Origin: Capra hircus
Lineage: Eukaryota; Chordata; Mammalia; Artiodactyla; Bovidae
Reading direction: 5' to 3'
DNA length: 64,000 nt
NCBI RefSeq assembly: GCF_001704415.2
Contig: NC_030836.1
Coordinates: forward strand, 26,634,001-26,698,000
Made by a program: the position numbers and the translations under genes
The notes under the pieces: model-generated
The model's database searches: none
Seen by the model: only the letters and a program-made list of their open reading frames with translations
What the model was told of the DNA's origin: nothing
Shown here: piece by piece, positions 21,622 through 32,249 of the stretch
Layout: each line of letters opens with the position of its first letter
Position numbering within the stretch: position 1 is the stretch's first letter

Positions 21622-23618
21622 TTATCTCTTCTTGCTATTCTTTGGAACTCTACATTCAGATCTTATATTTTCCTTTTATATAGCTTATATCTTTCCTTTT
21701 CTCCTTTGCTTTTCCCCTCTCTTCTTTTCACAGCTATTTGTAAGGCTTCCCCAGACAGCCATTTTGCTTTTTTGCAATTCTTTTCCATGGGGATGGTCTT
21801 GATCCCAGTCTCCTGTACAGTGTCACAAACCTCATTCCATAGTTCATCAGAAACTCTATCTATCAGATCTAGGCCCTTAAATCTATTTCTCACTTCCACT
21901 GTATAATCATAAGGGATTTGATTTAGGTCATACCTGAACGGTCTAGTGGTTTTCCCTACTTTCTTCAATTTCAGTCTGAATTTGGTAATAAGTTCATGAT
22001 TTGAACCACAGTCAGCTCGTGGTCTTGTTTTTGTTGACTGTATAGAGCTTCTCCATCTTTGGCTGTAAAGAATATAATCAATATGATTTCAGTGTTGACC
22101 ATCTGGTGATGTCCATGTGTAGAGTCTTCTCTTGTGTTGTTGGAAGAAGGTGTTTGCTATGACCAGTGCATTTTCCTGGCAAAACTCTATTAGTCTTTGC
22201 CCTGCTTCATTCCACATTCCAAGGCCAAATTTGCCTGTTACACCAGGAGTTTCTTGACTTCCTACTTTTGCATTCCAGTCCCCTATAATGAAAAGCACAT
22301 CTTTTTGGGGTGTTAGTTCTAAAAGGTCTTATAGGTCTTCATAGAACCATTCAACTTCAGCTTCTTCAGCATTGCTGGTTGGGGCATAGACTTGGATTAC
22401 TGTGATATTGAATGGTTTGCCTTGGAAATGAACAGAGATCATTTTGTTGTTTTTGAGATTGAATCCAAGTACTGCATTTCGGACTCTTTCGTTGACCATG
22501 ATGACTACTCCATTTCTTCAAGGGATTCCTGCCTGCAGTAGCAGATATAATGGTCATCTGAGTTAAATTCACTCATTCCAGTCCATTTTAGTTCGCTGAT
22601 TCCTAGAATGTTGATGTTCACCCTTGCCATCTCTTGTTTGACCACTTCTGATTTGCCTTGATTCATGGATCTGACATTCCAGGTTCCTATGTAATACTGC
22701 TCTTTACAGCATCGGACCTTACTTATATCACCAGTCACATCCACAACTGAGTATTGTTTTTGCTTTGGCTCCATCCTTTCATTCTTTCTGGAGTTATTTC
22801 TCCACTGATCTCCAGTAGCATATTGGGCACCTACTGACCTGGGGAGTTCCTCTTTCAGTACCCTATCATTTTGCCTTTTCATACTGTTCATGGGCTTCTC
22901 AAGGCAAGAAAGCTGAAGTGGTTTGCCATTCCCTTCTCCAGTGGACCACATTCTGTCAGACCTCTCCACCATGACCCACCCATCTTGGGTTGCCCTGCGG
23001 GCATGGCTTAGTTTCATTGAGTTAAGACAAGGCTGTGGGCCTAGTGTGATTAAATTCACTAGTTTTCTGTGATTATGGTTTCAGTGTGTCTGCCCTCTGA
23101 TGCCCTCTTGCAACACCTACCATCTTACTTGGGTTTCTCTTACCTTGGGTGTGGGGTATCTCTTCACGGCTGCTCCAGCAAAGTGCAGCCACTGCTCCTT
23201 ACCTTGGATGAGGGGTATCTCTTCACCACCATCCTTCCTGACTTTCAACATGGGATGGCTCCTCTAGGCCCTCCTGCATCCACGTAGCCACCGCTCCTTG
23301 GACATGGGGTTGCTCCTCCTGGCCGCTGCCCCTGGCCTCGGGCATGGGGTTGCTCCTCCTGCCCCTGCCCCTGCCCCTGTCCTCGGGCATGGGGTGGCTC
23401 CTCCCAGCTGCTGCCCTAACCTCAGACACAGAGTAGCTCCTCTTGGCCCTTCCTGCATTGTCCCAGCCTGGTGCTGTCTTCCACTGCCCCGACCTAGGAC
23501 GTGGGGTAACTCCTCTTGGCCACCGCCCTTCGTGCGTGGGGTCCTCCTGGCTTCTGCCCCTGACCTCCGACGTGGGGTAGCTCCTCTCCGCAGGCTTAGC
23601 AAGCCGGTCGCAGCCGCG
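21622..23618 (-). mobile_element. BovB LINE, inverted 5' part (endonuclease region and GC-rich 5' repeats)
   Basis: Antisense BovB reading from 23618 back to 21622. First come GC-rich repeats (23100-23618), then the endonuclease: IGTWNVRSMNQGKSEVVKQE (near 22690) and IIGDWNAKVGSQETPG (near 22280; Asp and Asn catalytic-type residues), then the linker RPFRYDLNQIPYDYTVEVRN up to the inversion point at the codons for RRDK. Several frameshifts. This is the complete 5' end of a near full-length element whose 3' part lies in sense at 23619-25369. The 7-bp direct repeat CTTAGTC at 21615-21621 and 25370-25376 flanks the whole. Confidence 0.9.
23100..23618 (-). repeat. GC-rich degenerate tandem repeat, BovB 5' UTR
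   Basis: Roughly 40-60 base units recur, each with GTGGGGTANCTCCTCTTGGCC-type cores (near 23150, 23210, 23250, 23300, 23345, 23390, 23500, 23575). GC content is far above the rest of the window, with several CpG sites. In full-length BovB this sits upstream of the ORF and is a plausible internal promoter. Long open frames on both strands here (for example 23264-23707 minus) reflect composition, not genes. Confidence 0.75.
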
Positions 23619-25369
23619 AACAATGCAAAGAAATAGAGTGAAAGAACAGAAAGGGAAAGACTAGAGATCTCTTCAAGAAAATTAGAGATACCAAGGGAAC
23701 ATTTCATGCAAAGATGGGCTCAATAAAGGACAGAAATGGTCTGGACCTAACAGAAGCAGAAGATATTAAGAAGAGGTGGCAAGAATACACAGAAGGACTG
23801 TACAAAAAAGATCTTCACGACCCGGATAATCACGATGGTGTGATCACTCATCTAGAGCCAGACATCCTGGAACGTGAAGTCAAGTGGGCCTTAGAAAGCA
23901 TCAGTATGAACAAAGCTAGTGGAGGTGATGGAATTCGAGTTGAGCTGTTTCAAATCCTGAAAGATGATGCTGTGAAAGTGCTGCACTCAATATGCTAGCA
24001 AATTTGGAAAACTCAGCAGTGGCCACAGGACAGGAAAAGGTCAGTTTTCATTCCAATGCCAAAGAATGTTCAAGCTACCACACAATTGCACTCATCTCAC
24101 ACTCTAGTAGAGTAATGCCCAAAATTCTCCAAGCCAGGATTCAGCAATAAGTGAACCATGAACTTCCAGATGTTTAAGCTGCTTTTAGAAAAGGCAGAGG
24201 AACCAGAGATCAAATGGCCAACATCTGCTAGATAATGGAAAAAGCAAGAGAGTTCCAGGAAAACATCTATTTCTGCTTTATTGACTATGCCAAAGCCTTT
24301 GACTGTGTGGATCACAAAAAACTGTGGAAAATTCTGAGAGAATGGGAATACCAGACCACCTGACCTGCCTTTTGAGAAATCTGTATGCAGGTCAGGAAGC
24401 AACAGTTAGAACTGGACATGGAACAACAGATTGGTTCCAAATAGGAAAAGGAGGACATCAAGGCTGTATATTGTCACCCTGCTTATTTAACTTACATGCA
24501 GAGTACTTCATGAGAAATGCTGGGCTGGAAGAAACACAAGCTGGAATCAAGATTGCTGGGAGATGTATCAATAACCTCAGATATCAGATGACACCACCCT
24601 TATGGCAGAAAGTGAAGAGGAACTTAAAAGCCTCTTGATGAAAGTGAAAGAGGAGAGTGAGGAAGTTGACTTAAAGCTCAACATTCAGAAAACGAAGATC
24701 ATGGTATCCGGTCCCATCACTTCATGGGAAATAGATGGGGAAACAATGGAAACAGTGTCAGACTTTATTTTGGGGGCTCCAAAATCACTGCAGATGGTGA
24801 CTGCAGCCATGAAATTGAAAGACCCTTACTCCTTGGAAGAAAAATTATGACCAACCTAGATAGCATATTCAAAAGCAGAGACATTACTTTGCCGACTAAG
24901 GTCCATCTAGTCAAGTCTATGGCTTTTCCAGTAGTCATGTATGGATGTGAGAGTTGGACTGTGAAGAAGGCTGAGCACAGAAGAATTGATGCTTTTAAAC
25001 TGTGGTGTTGGAGAAGACTCTTGAGAGTCCCTTGGACTGCAAGAAGATCCAACCAGTCCATTCTGAAGGGGATCAGTCCTGGGATTTCTTTGGAAGGAAT
25101 GATGCTAAAGCTGAAACTCCATACTTTGGCCACCCCATGTGAAAAGCTGACTGATTGGAAAAGACTCTGATGCTGGGAGGAGTTGGGATCAGGAGGAGAA
25201 GGGGAAGACAGAGGATGAGATGCCTGGGTGGCATCAGTGACTCTATGGACGTGAGTCTGAATGAACTCCAGGAGTTGGTGATGGACAGGGAGGCCTGGTG
25301 TGCTGCGATTCATGGGGTCGCACAGAGTCGGACACAGCTGAGTGAGTGAACTGAACTGAACTCCTTTGT
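23619..25369 (+). mobile_element. BovB LINE, 3' part (reverse transcriptase to terminus)
   Basis: Sense continuation starting AATGCAAAGAAATAGAG, exactly where the antisense part stops. Frames: 23714-23998 (EDIKKRWQEYTEGLYKKDLH), 24324-24638 (RT: HQGCILSPCLFNLHAEYF), 24724-25170 (CESWTVKKAEHRRIDAF) and the tail at 25155-25349. Ends with ACTGAACTGAACT. At least four frameshifts or stops; not active. Confidence 0.92.
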
Positions 25370-25441
25370 CTTAGTCATATAAAACATTTTTATCTTTCAG
25401 CCTTTAATTGATAATTACACTAGAAACAACTCAGTTTAAAC

Positions 25442-25817
25442 TGTGTACTAAGGATTATATAACAACAACCTATTCTGCTTGAGGAAATTTTCTCCTTCCT
25501 GAAAACCGTCTAGCTAATCCTGTTATCCTAAAAATGTAAATTGTGGTAGCATGTCTAGTAAGATCTTTACAACTTCTAGACATTCTTTTGATTCATTGTA
25601 AAAACTAATTAAAAGTATGTAACTGCATTGCTAGCACTAGCGAGGGGGCACTCTTTCTGCCCCCTTCTGATGTCTGTGTCAGAAGCTTTCTCTATCTCTT
25701 TTATACTTTAAGGAAACTTTATTACACAGAATCTCTGAGTGATCAAGCCTCATTTCTGGCCCCGGATTGACTTCTTCTCCTCTGGAAGCGAAGCATCCCG
25801 GCGTCTTTCGTGGTTCA
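25442..25817 (+). mobile_element. Solo endogenous-retrovirus LTR (ruminant type)
   Basis: LTR-like content: GAGGGGGCACTCTTTCTGCC, a TATA-like TTTTATACTTT near 25700, an altered poly-A signal region, and a U5-like GC-rich end CCCGGCGTCTTTCGTGGTTCA. Possible termini TG (25442) and CA (25816-25817) with a 4-bp AAAC repeat on both sides (25438-25441, 25818-25821). No internal viral genes follow. The left boundary is tentative, and the right one overlaps the OR homology by a few bases. Confidence 0.6.
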
Positions 25818-26047
25818 AAACCTTCAGCACATGCAGCTCCCACATCTTAGCTGTTGCAGTTTTCTATGGATCTGCAGCATTCATGTACCTGCAGCCATCA
25901 TCGGTCAGTTTCATTGACGAAGGAAAAGTGTCCTCTTTGTTTTACACTATTGTTGTGTCCATACTTAATCCCCTGATTTATAGCCAACAGAACAGAGATG
26001 TCAATGTTGCTCTAAAGAAAACGCTAGTGGGAAGAACATTCTTTTGA
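25817..26047 (+). pseudogene. Olfactory receptor 3' fragment, OR8-like
   Basis: Starts abruptly at KTFSTCSSH (residue 236 of the intact copy) right at the LTR end and runs through segment 6 (AVAVFYGSAAFMYLQPSSVS) and NPLIYSQQNRDVNVALKK to TGA at 26045-26047. About 76 codons survive out of 311. SQQNRD replaces the usual SLRNKD. The sequence after the stop resembles that after 7310, so this fragment and the one at 6908 belong to one subfamily, distinct from the pair at 1 and 12394. An upstream ATG-containing frame (25739) is LTR sequence and does not imply a fusion gene. Confidence 0.88.
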
Positions 26048-27328
26048 TCAGAAATAATAGGAGAATGATTTTTTAGTCTACATAACTGGCAATTTTATTG
26101 TGTAAGTTTATATTTCATTTTAGCCCACATGTCAATATATATTTATCAACATATATCCATACATTTAGTGGCATTATATTGACAGTATTTCATATTCATA
26201 TGGCCTGTGATGCCATTTGTCTCTGAGTTTTTTCTCTCATAAACATCACTGAGACACAGATTAAAAGAAATACTAAGGATGATCTGGATCAATGGACCCA
26301 CTAAAGTCATCAACACCATCTCTACCTCTGTTCTTCTCTACAACTGATAAAAACCCTCAGTCAATTAAGTATCTTCTAGCAGTTATCACTAATGTTCTTT
26401 CTTCTGTTCGATAAAAAACAACAAAACCGTTAGCAGTATAGCGACTGTAATCTCTACTTTTTGCACATCTAATCTGGAAAAGTATCTTTCCCAAATCCTA
26501 ACTTGTGAATATCTGACTTCTTAAGTCATTAAGTTACTTTGAGAACCAACACTGGACTTGGAAAAAATTTCTAGATATAACCCCAAACGCATAATTCATA
26601 AGAATTGATAGTGTGGATTTCATCAAAATTAAAATATTTTGCTTTTCAAAGACAATGTTAAGTGAATAAAAGATGGTTTTAGGTAAGTGCATACACATAT
26701 TTTCATATATATATATGATAGATAGATAAACAGTAATTTCTAAGTATCATATTTTGCTTTCTTAAATTGCACTTTTTTACATAATAAATGAAAGCCATCT
26801 GACCTGCTATAATGCATTATCTTGTTTAGTGCATCATGCATTCTCTTTAAGTCTTTTCACAATATCCTTTTTTGTTAGTGTTAGGTGACTCTTAAAGAAT
26901 CCTAGAGTTTGCTTTGTTTTAGATGTGACTGGACTCTAGAAAACAAGTGTCAATCTATTGCATACTTCTGGCACTATACCAGAAGCCACATCAGCCACAA
27001 TACCTAGAGTGAACCCTAGATCTTCCTTTCCAAACTAGTATATTTCTTACATATGTATAACCTTTCATATTCATGAATCATATTAAAAAGTATTCTTCCC
27101 TTCTGAGTCACATTCAATTCAACATCTTTGAGGTATCAAAGAACCATGCTTACCTTTTTCCTCTTTGATTTTGTTTACCAATTTTTACCACCCACCCACA
27201 TGCTTATGAAAGAAATAATATGTGAATACTTATTTTATATACTGGTCATGTCAGGCTGACCATTACCAAGTCAATGGGTTGCTAATCCAGGCAACTCAGG
27301 GTTACAAGTTGAAGATGCTGTCGCTGGA
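26048..27328. other. No gene; holds left copy of a noncoding duplication
   Basis: AT-rich. 26988-27240 is repeated at 29405-29665. A short TA/GATA microsatellite lies at 26706-26730. Confidence 0.55.
26988..27240 (+). repeat. Duplicated noncoding block, copy 1
   Basis: Shares CCACAATACCTAGAGTGAAC, GAACCATGCTT and ATTTTTACCACCCAC in the same order and spacing with 29405-29665. No coding capacity. Confidence 0.8.
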
Positions 27329-27540
27329 TGTGTGTGTGTGTGGTGTGTGTGTGTGTGTGTGTGTGCTCAGTTGCTCAGTCATGTCCAACTCTTTGAGGCG
27401 CCATGAACTGTAGCCTACAAACTTCCTGTGCTCATGGAAGTTTTCAGGCAATAATACTGGAGTGGAGTGCCATTTCTTACTCCAGGGAACATTCCAAATC
27501 TAGGATCCAATCCACGTCTCCCATGGCTCCCAAAAGAGGA
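27329..27540 (-). mobile_element. Bov-tA type SINE with (GT)n tail
   Basis: A GT run at 27329-27365 runs straight into the reversed SINE (GCTCAGTTGCTCAGTCATGT). The GT run is the SINE's A-rich tail evolved into a CA microsatellite. The head end is degraded. Confidence 0.8.
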
Positions 27541-28679
27541 GCATCAAATCTATCATTCTATTTGACTTAATGATAGCTTCAATTTCTTTCTCACAAGCAT
27601 TTATGCTGATGAGAGAGAACTGAATTACAAGTGGATTTTGAAGGTCATTTTAATACATAAAGGAAGTTAATTAGTATAAATTATTTGTGAAAATTTATTT
27701 CCTGTTGCTGGATTTAGGGTATTTCAATGCTCATACTCATAATTCATAAATCATCATAGATTCAATCAAGTCTGTTAGAATGTGAGAACCAGACACACTC
27801 ATTTCTGTACTTTCTTTGTTACCTGATAATTAAAGGGTATCCAAAACTACTGGAAAGTGGCTTCAGAAGTAATTAACCTCCAATTAAAATAAATAAATTT
27901 ATATTAAAAATAAAGAAAAAAAACAATAAAAAACCAGAAAGTTAATATTCTAATACATTTGGACTGAAATGAATTTATGAGCAGAAGTCTTCTTCCTTCA
28001 GCATTCTATTCTAAGAAGGGTTTGTTAGGACAGTTATACATATCCTTAAACACTTTATTACATAACATAACTCCTGTGATCTTCAAAACACATAGGAGAA
28101 TATAATGAAGATCTATACAAAATGTACTCTGTATAGATCTAGAAGACAGATCTATAGACTCTTGAAAATAACTTGATTTCTGCCTAGTTGGTATGTGAAA
28201 ATAATATGATTTGTAATAGATGCTACACTCTTACATCAGCACACTAAGACAAGTTGTTATGGACCAATGGTGTCTCAGGAATCGTTGGAAATGTTGTGTA
28301 ACATTTGAGATGTTATAGTTTATGAAATGTGGAAAGAAGATGGCTTAGAATGACAAATACCAATGCTTTCTCCTGCAGCCTCTTTTGTTGATGAAATTAG
28401 ACATTTATTATTATAAGTGATTCTTTTACAATGAAAAAATGAGAGACATTTAAGGAAGATAGGTATTATAATAATTAATAAAGTTTTGTGCTTAGATGTT
28501 TGTGAAAGTTTCCTTTCCTGAATTGTGCAAGAGACACTACACTCAACTGTTCTCATGATGTTGGTTAGAATCATAAGGATATATCATCTCTTATGAAGAT
28601 TCAGCCAGATCAGCTTATCTTCTTTTTGCTTTTCAGGAATGCTTGATGTCTATAAACCAAGGGAAGAAGAACTATGGCA
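27541..28679. other. No gene; minor L1 tail
   Basis: 27868-27940 is a short L1-BT 3' end (TAATTAACCTCCAATTAAAA plus A-rich tail). The rest is AT-rich with no recognisable gene. Confidence 0.55.
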
Positions 28680-29325
28680 TTCAGTTCAGTTCAGTTCAGT
28701 TCAGTCACTCAGTCATGTCCGACTCTTTGCGACCCCATGCATCGCAGCACACCAGGCCTCCCTGTCCATCACCAACTCCCAGAGTTCACTCAGACTCACG
28801 ACCATCGAGTCAGTGATGCCATCCAGCCATCTCATCCTCTGCTATCCCCTTCTCCTCCTGTCCCCAATCCCTCCCAGCATCAGAGTCTTTTCCAAGGAAT
28901 CAACTCTTCGCATGAGGTGGCCAAAGTACTGGAGTTTCAGCTTTAGCATCATTCCTTCCAAAGAAATCCCAGGGCTGATTTCCTTTGAAATGGACTGGTT
29001 GGATCTCCTTGCAGTCCAAGGGACTCTCAAGAATCTTCTCCAACACCACAGTTCAAAAGCATCAATTCTTCGGCGCTCAGCTTTCTTCACAGTCCAACTC
29101 TCACATCCATACATGACTACTGGAAAAACCATAGCCTTGACTAGATGGACCTTAGTAGGCAAAGTAATGTCTCTGCTTTTGAATATGCTGTCTAGGTTGG
29201 TCATAACTTTTCTTCCAAGGAGTAAGCGTCTTTTAATTTCATGGCTGCAGTTACCATCTGCAGTGATTTTGGAGCCCAGAAAAATAAAATCTGACACTGT
29301 TTCCACTGTTTCCCCATCTATCTCA
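28680..29325 (-). mobile_element. BovB LINE, 3' fragment
   Basis: Reversed terminus with four TTCAG units, then an open minus frame for the C-terminal BovB region (28842-29468; IDGETVETVSDFIFLGSKIT, CESWTVKKAERRRIDAFELW). The uninterrupted frame over about 160 BovB codons suggests a fairly young copy. 5' truncated near 29325. Confidence 0.92.
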
Positions 29326-29404
29326 TTAGTTGGTATTAATTCTACAGGATGCTCATTCAGAGTTTCAGCTCTTATCCTGGAGAGGATAACATACAAATCT
29401 ATAA

Positions 29405-29665
29405 CATCATCCACAATACCTAGAGTGAACCCTAGATTTTCCTTTCCAAACTTGGTTTTTTTTTTCATATGTATAACCTTTCACATGTATGAATCATATG
29501 AAAAAAGTATCCTTCCCTTCTGATACACATTTAATTCATCGGTCTTTGAAGTATCAGGGTTCAAAGAACCATGCTTGAATTTTTCCTCTTTGATTTTCTT
29601 GACTAATTTTTACCACCCACACATGCACTTATAAAATAAATAAAATGTGAATACTTATTTTATAT
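29405..29665 (+). repeat. Duplicated noncoding block, copy 2
   Basis: Counterpart of 26988-27240, separated from it by about 2.4 kb and now with a BovB just to its left. Confidence 0.8.
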
Positions 29666-30164
29666 AAATGCTTTTATGTTAATATAAATGCACAGACTTG
29701 CAAAAGTGAAACTTCAACTCCCAAGTATAGAGGTAGGATTTATTTCTATGAGTGAGACCATTTCAGGCCAGTTGGGTGGGGAAAATATCTGCAAAACTTA
29801 AAGAATATTGGAACTAATAAACAGAAGTGAAATAGAGACAGGCTGGTATCTCTTAATGATGAAAATTTTCATTGATGTTGCACCATAATCTGAGATATTC
29901 CCTTGGGAATCATCCTCAGGAAATGAAATTTCTCTGTAGCTATGGGACCTATTGAAATATAATATGATGTTGAGAGACTCACCTCCCTCTCTGGAGCTAC
30001 AATCTAGTACCATAAATGTTTCAGTAAATAGTAGATAAAGACAGTTAATGGTTGTGAGGGTGCCTGGAAGACTTCTCCAAATCATAATGAATCTGTGAGT
30101 GGATTTTCAGTCATAAAGAGGCAATTTGCTTCTCTCTCTTTTTTTTTTTTTTTTTTTTTTTTGC
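29666..30164. other. No gene; ends in poly-T
   Basis: Single-copy sequence ending in a CT run and a T run of about 23 bases (30139-30162). Confidence 0.5.
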
Positions 30165-30335
30165 GAGGAGAGAACACTAAACTTGGAATCAGAAGATTTG
30201 TGTATGACTGGCTCTTCACTTTTTAGTTTTAGTAAAGTTTCTAGCTCTTGGAATGTCAGTGTTCTTTTTTAGAAATTCAGATTCATTACTACTACTTCAC
30301 AAGGATTTTGTGTGAATTAAGAGATCATAAAATTA
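30165..30335 (+). repeat. MIR SINE relic
   Basis: AACTTGGAATCAGAAGATTT, then TTCACAAGGATTTTGTGTGA: the MIR order with a loss in the core. Confidence 0.6.
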
Positions 30336-30439
30336 CATTATAACAAATAAGAAATATAACATATCTTTATTTTAAAGTTATTATTTTGCATGAATGTTAG
30401 AAAGGCAGAATTAGTAACTCAGCAGATGTTCCTATTGTT

Positions 30440-30615
30440 TGTGAGAGAGCCAACTCTACCACCTAACAGATGTAGGAACTTGGTCAACTTTCTTTAACTC
30501 TTTGTGCCTCAGTTTGCTAATGTAAACAGTAATTAACCATACCTGCCTCAGAGAATTGTAGTAAGGACTAAAGGTGTTAGTGTACATGAAGTATTCAGTA
30601 GTGCCTGGATATATT
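30440..30615 (+). repeat. MIR SINE
   Basis: Clear MIR match: AACTCTTTGTGCCTCAGTTT, a purine-rich block, CTGCCTCAGAGAATTGTAGT, ending AGTAGTGCCTGGATA. Confidence 0.8.
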
Positions 30616-30664
30616 TCTATTAATATAACCCAGGTTTTGTCTCTTTTGATTAATTTTTATATTT

Positions 30665-30850
30665 AAAAAATGAATTATAATTATTTTACAAGCATGTTGT
30701 GTTATTTTCTGCTCTATAATGGCATGAATCAGATACATACACATATTCCCTCCCTCTTGAGCCTCCCTCCTACCTTCCCATCCCGCACCTGTAGGTTATC
30801 ACAGAGCACCAACCTGAACTCCCTGTGCTCTACAGCAGGCTCCTACTTGC
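30665..30850 (-). mobile_element. Older L1 fragment
   Basis: Antisense L1 3' region: the block TCACAGAGCACCAACCTGAA with CTCCCTGTGCTCTACAGCAG is typical of artiodactyl L1 3' sequence. Confidence 0.55.
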
Positions 30851-31790
30851 TTTAAAGAAAAATAAAAAACTACACACCAAACACAAAAGCATCCCAAAGA
30901 GTTTCTGTCATTTTAAAAGACCCTTACTCAGTGGCATTCTGGCCATGCCCCACGCATGGCACGTGTCTATCTTTTATTAAGATACATTAAGAATGGTATC
31001 AAGCTGTTACTGTAACTTTTATAATAATTATATTCATAATTGTTATTGTTATAGAGTCAGATAGATTTATTATATTTAAATCAAAGCCATCAGCTCACTA
31101 GGAGAATCACTTGTTAAATTTTTGCTTCTTCAGATATATTTGAGAAAATGAACAAAATAATAAAGGCAAAGAATTTCAGAGGATATTAAAGGTGCGGGTA
31201 GGAAAAAATTGCATTTAAATTGGGAATGCAAGTTCTTCATATCTGAAAGAATATCATCCTACAAATAATCAAACCCTTATCATGATGAGAACACAACACT
31301 TAACAGGGCAACTTAGCCATTATTTTTTTCCTATACTGAAATAAAATCTAACTTTCTACTAGTTCCACTTTTGTACACATCATTTGCTATGGATGAACAC
31401 ACAGCACATCTACATAGCAGATCTTCAGTTATTTGAAGATGAAAATCAGGTCTCAGCTTCTTTAAGTAAAAATTGCTGGGAGCTTTCACAGTAAAAAGTT
31501 AGAAGTTTGACTCCTCAATCAGACAGGAATTTTAATCTCAGATCAGTTATTTTCTAGCTACATGATCAGCTTATTAAAAACTGTGTTTTTATGGTTTCTT
31601 TCACTTAATAAAGTTGTTTCTGAAACTTAAATTTAAAAATGATAGAAATTAGCATAACACTTGCAAATAATCAAAAGCTGTTATTTCTTTTTCTTTTTCT
31701 ACTTTTTTTTTTACTTTTGTAAGCATTTTCATATGGAATAATTTCACTTAAATGGAATAATTTTAATAATGTCACTTTATATATCTATAT
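30851..31790. other. No gene recognised
   Basis: AT-rich sequence upstream of the BovA2 SINE and the OR10D-like gene. Any 5' exon or promoter of that gene could lie here but is not visible. Confidence 0.45.
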
Positions 31791-31792
31791 TG

Positions 31793-32071
31793 GAGAAGGC
31801 AATGGCACCCCACTCCAGTACTCTTGCCTGGCAAATTCCATGGATAGGGAAGTCTGGTGGGCTGCAGTCCATGGGGTTGCTAACAGTCGGACACGACTGA
31901 GTGACTTCCCTTTCACTTTTCGCTTTCATGCACTGGAGAAGGAAATGGCAACCCACTCCAGTGTTCTTGCCTGGAGAATCCCAGGGACGGGGGAGCCTGG
32001 TGGGCTGTCGTCTATGGGGTCACACAGAGTCGGACACGACTGAAGTGACTTAGCAGCAGCAGCAGCAGCAG
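31793..32071 (+). mobile_element. BovA2 SINE
   Basis: Two BovA monomers in tandem (TGGAGAAGGCAATGGCACCC and CTGGAGAAGGAAATGGCAAC) ending ACTTAGCAGCAGCAGCAGCA. Very well preserved, so recent. Lies about 180 bases upstream of the OR10D-like start codon. Confidence 0.95.
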
Positions 32072-32249
32072 TGTTCCTTTAAAAGTACTTAGTTTATTAA
32101 TGTTGTTTTATAAATTACATTTGTTAGAAGGACACATAAGGGGATAATTAAATAATTGCTTATCTTTTATTAAATAGCATCTTGGTTTGACATCAGTGCT
32201 TACACTTGGAGGCCTGTATTCTATTTTGAAGCCCAGCATTCTAACACAG

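Noticed and set aside
23264..23707. 147-codon Arg/Gly-rich minus ORF and the 112-codon Pro-rich plus ORF opposite
   Set aside because: Both result from the GC-rich BovB 5' repeats; low complexity and no independent start context.
25739..26047. Possible LTR-OR fusion gene
   Set aside because: The upstream codons are LTR sequence read by chance, and only one quarter of the receptor remains.
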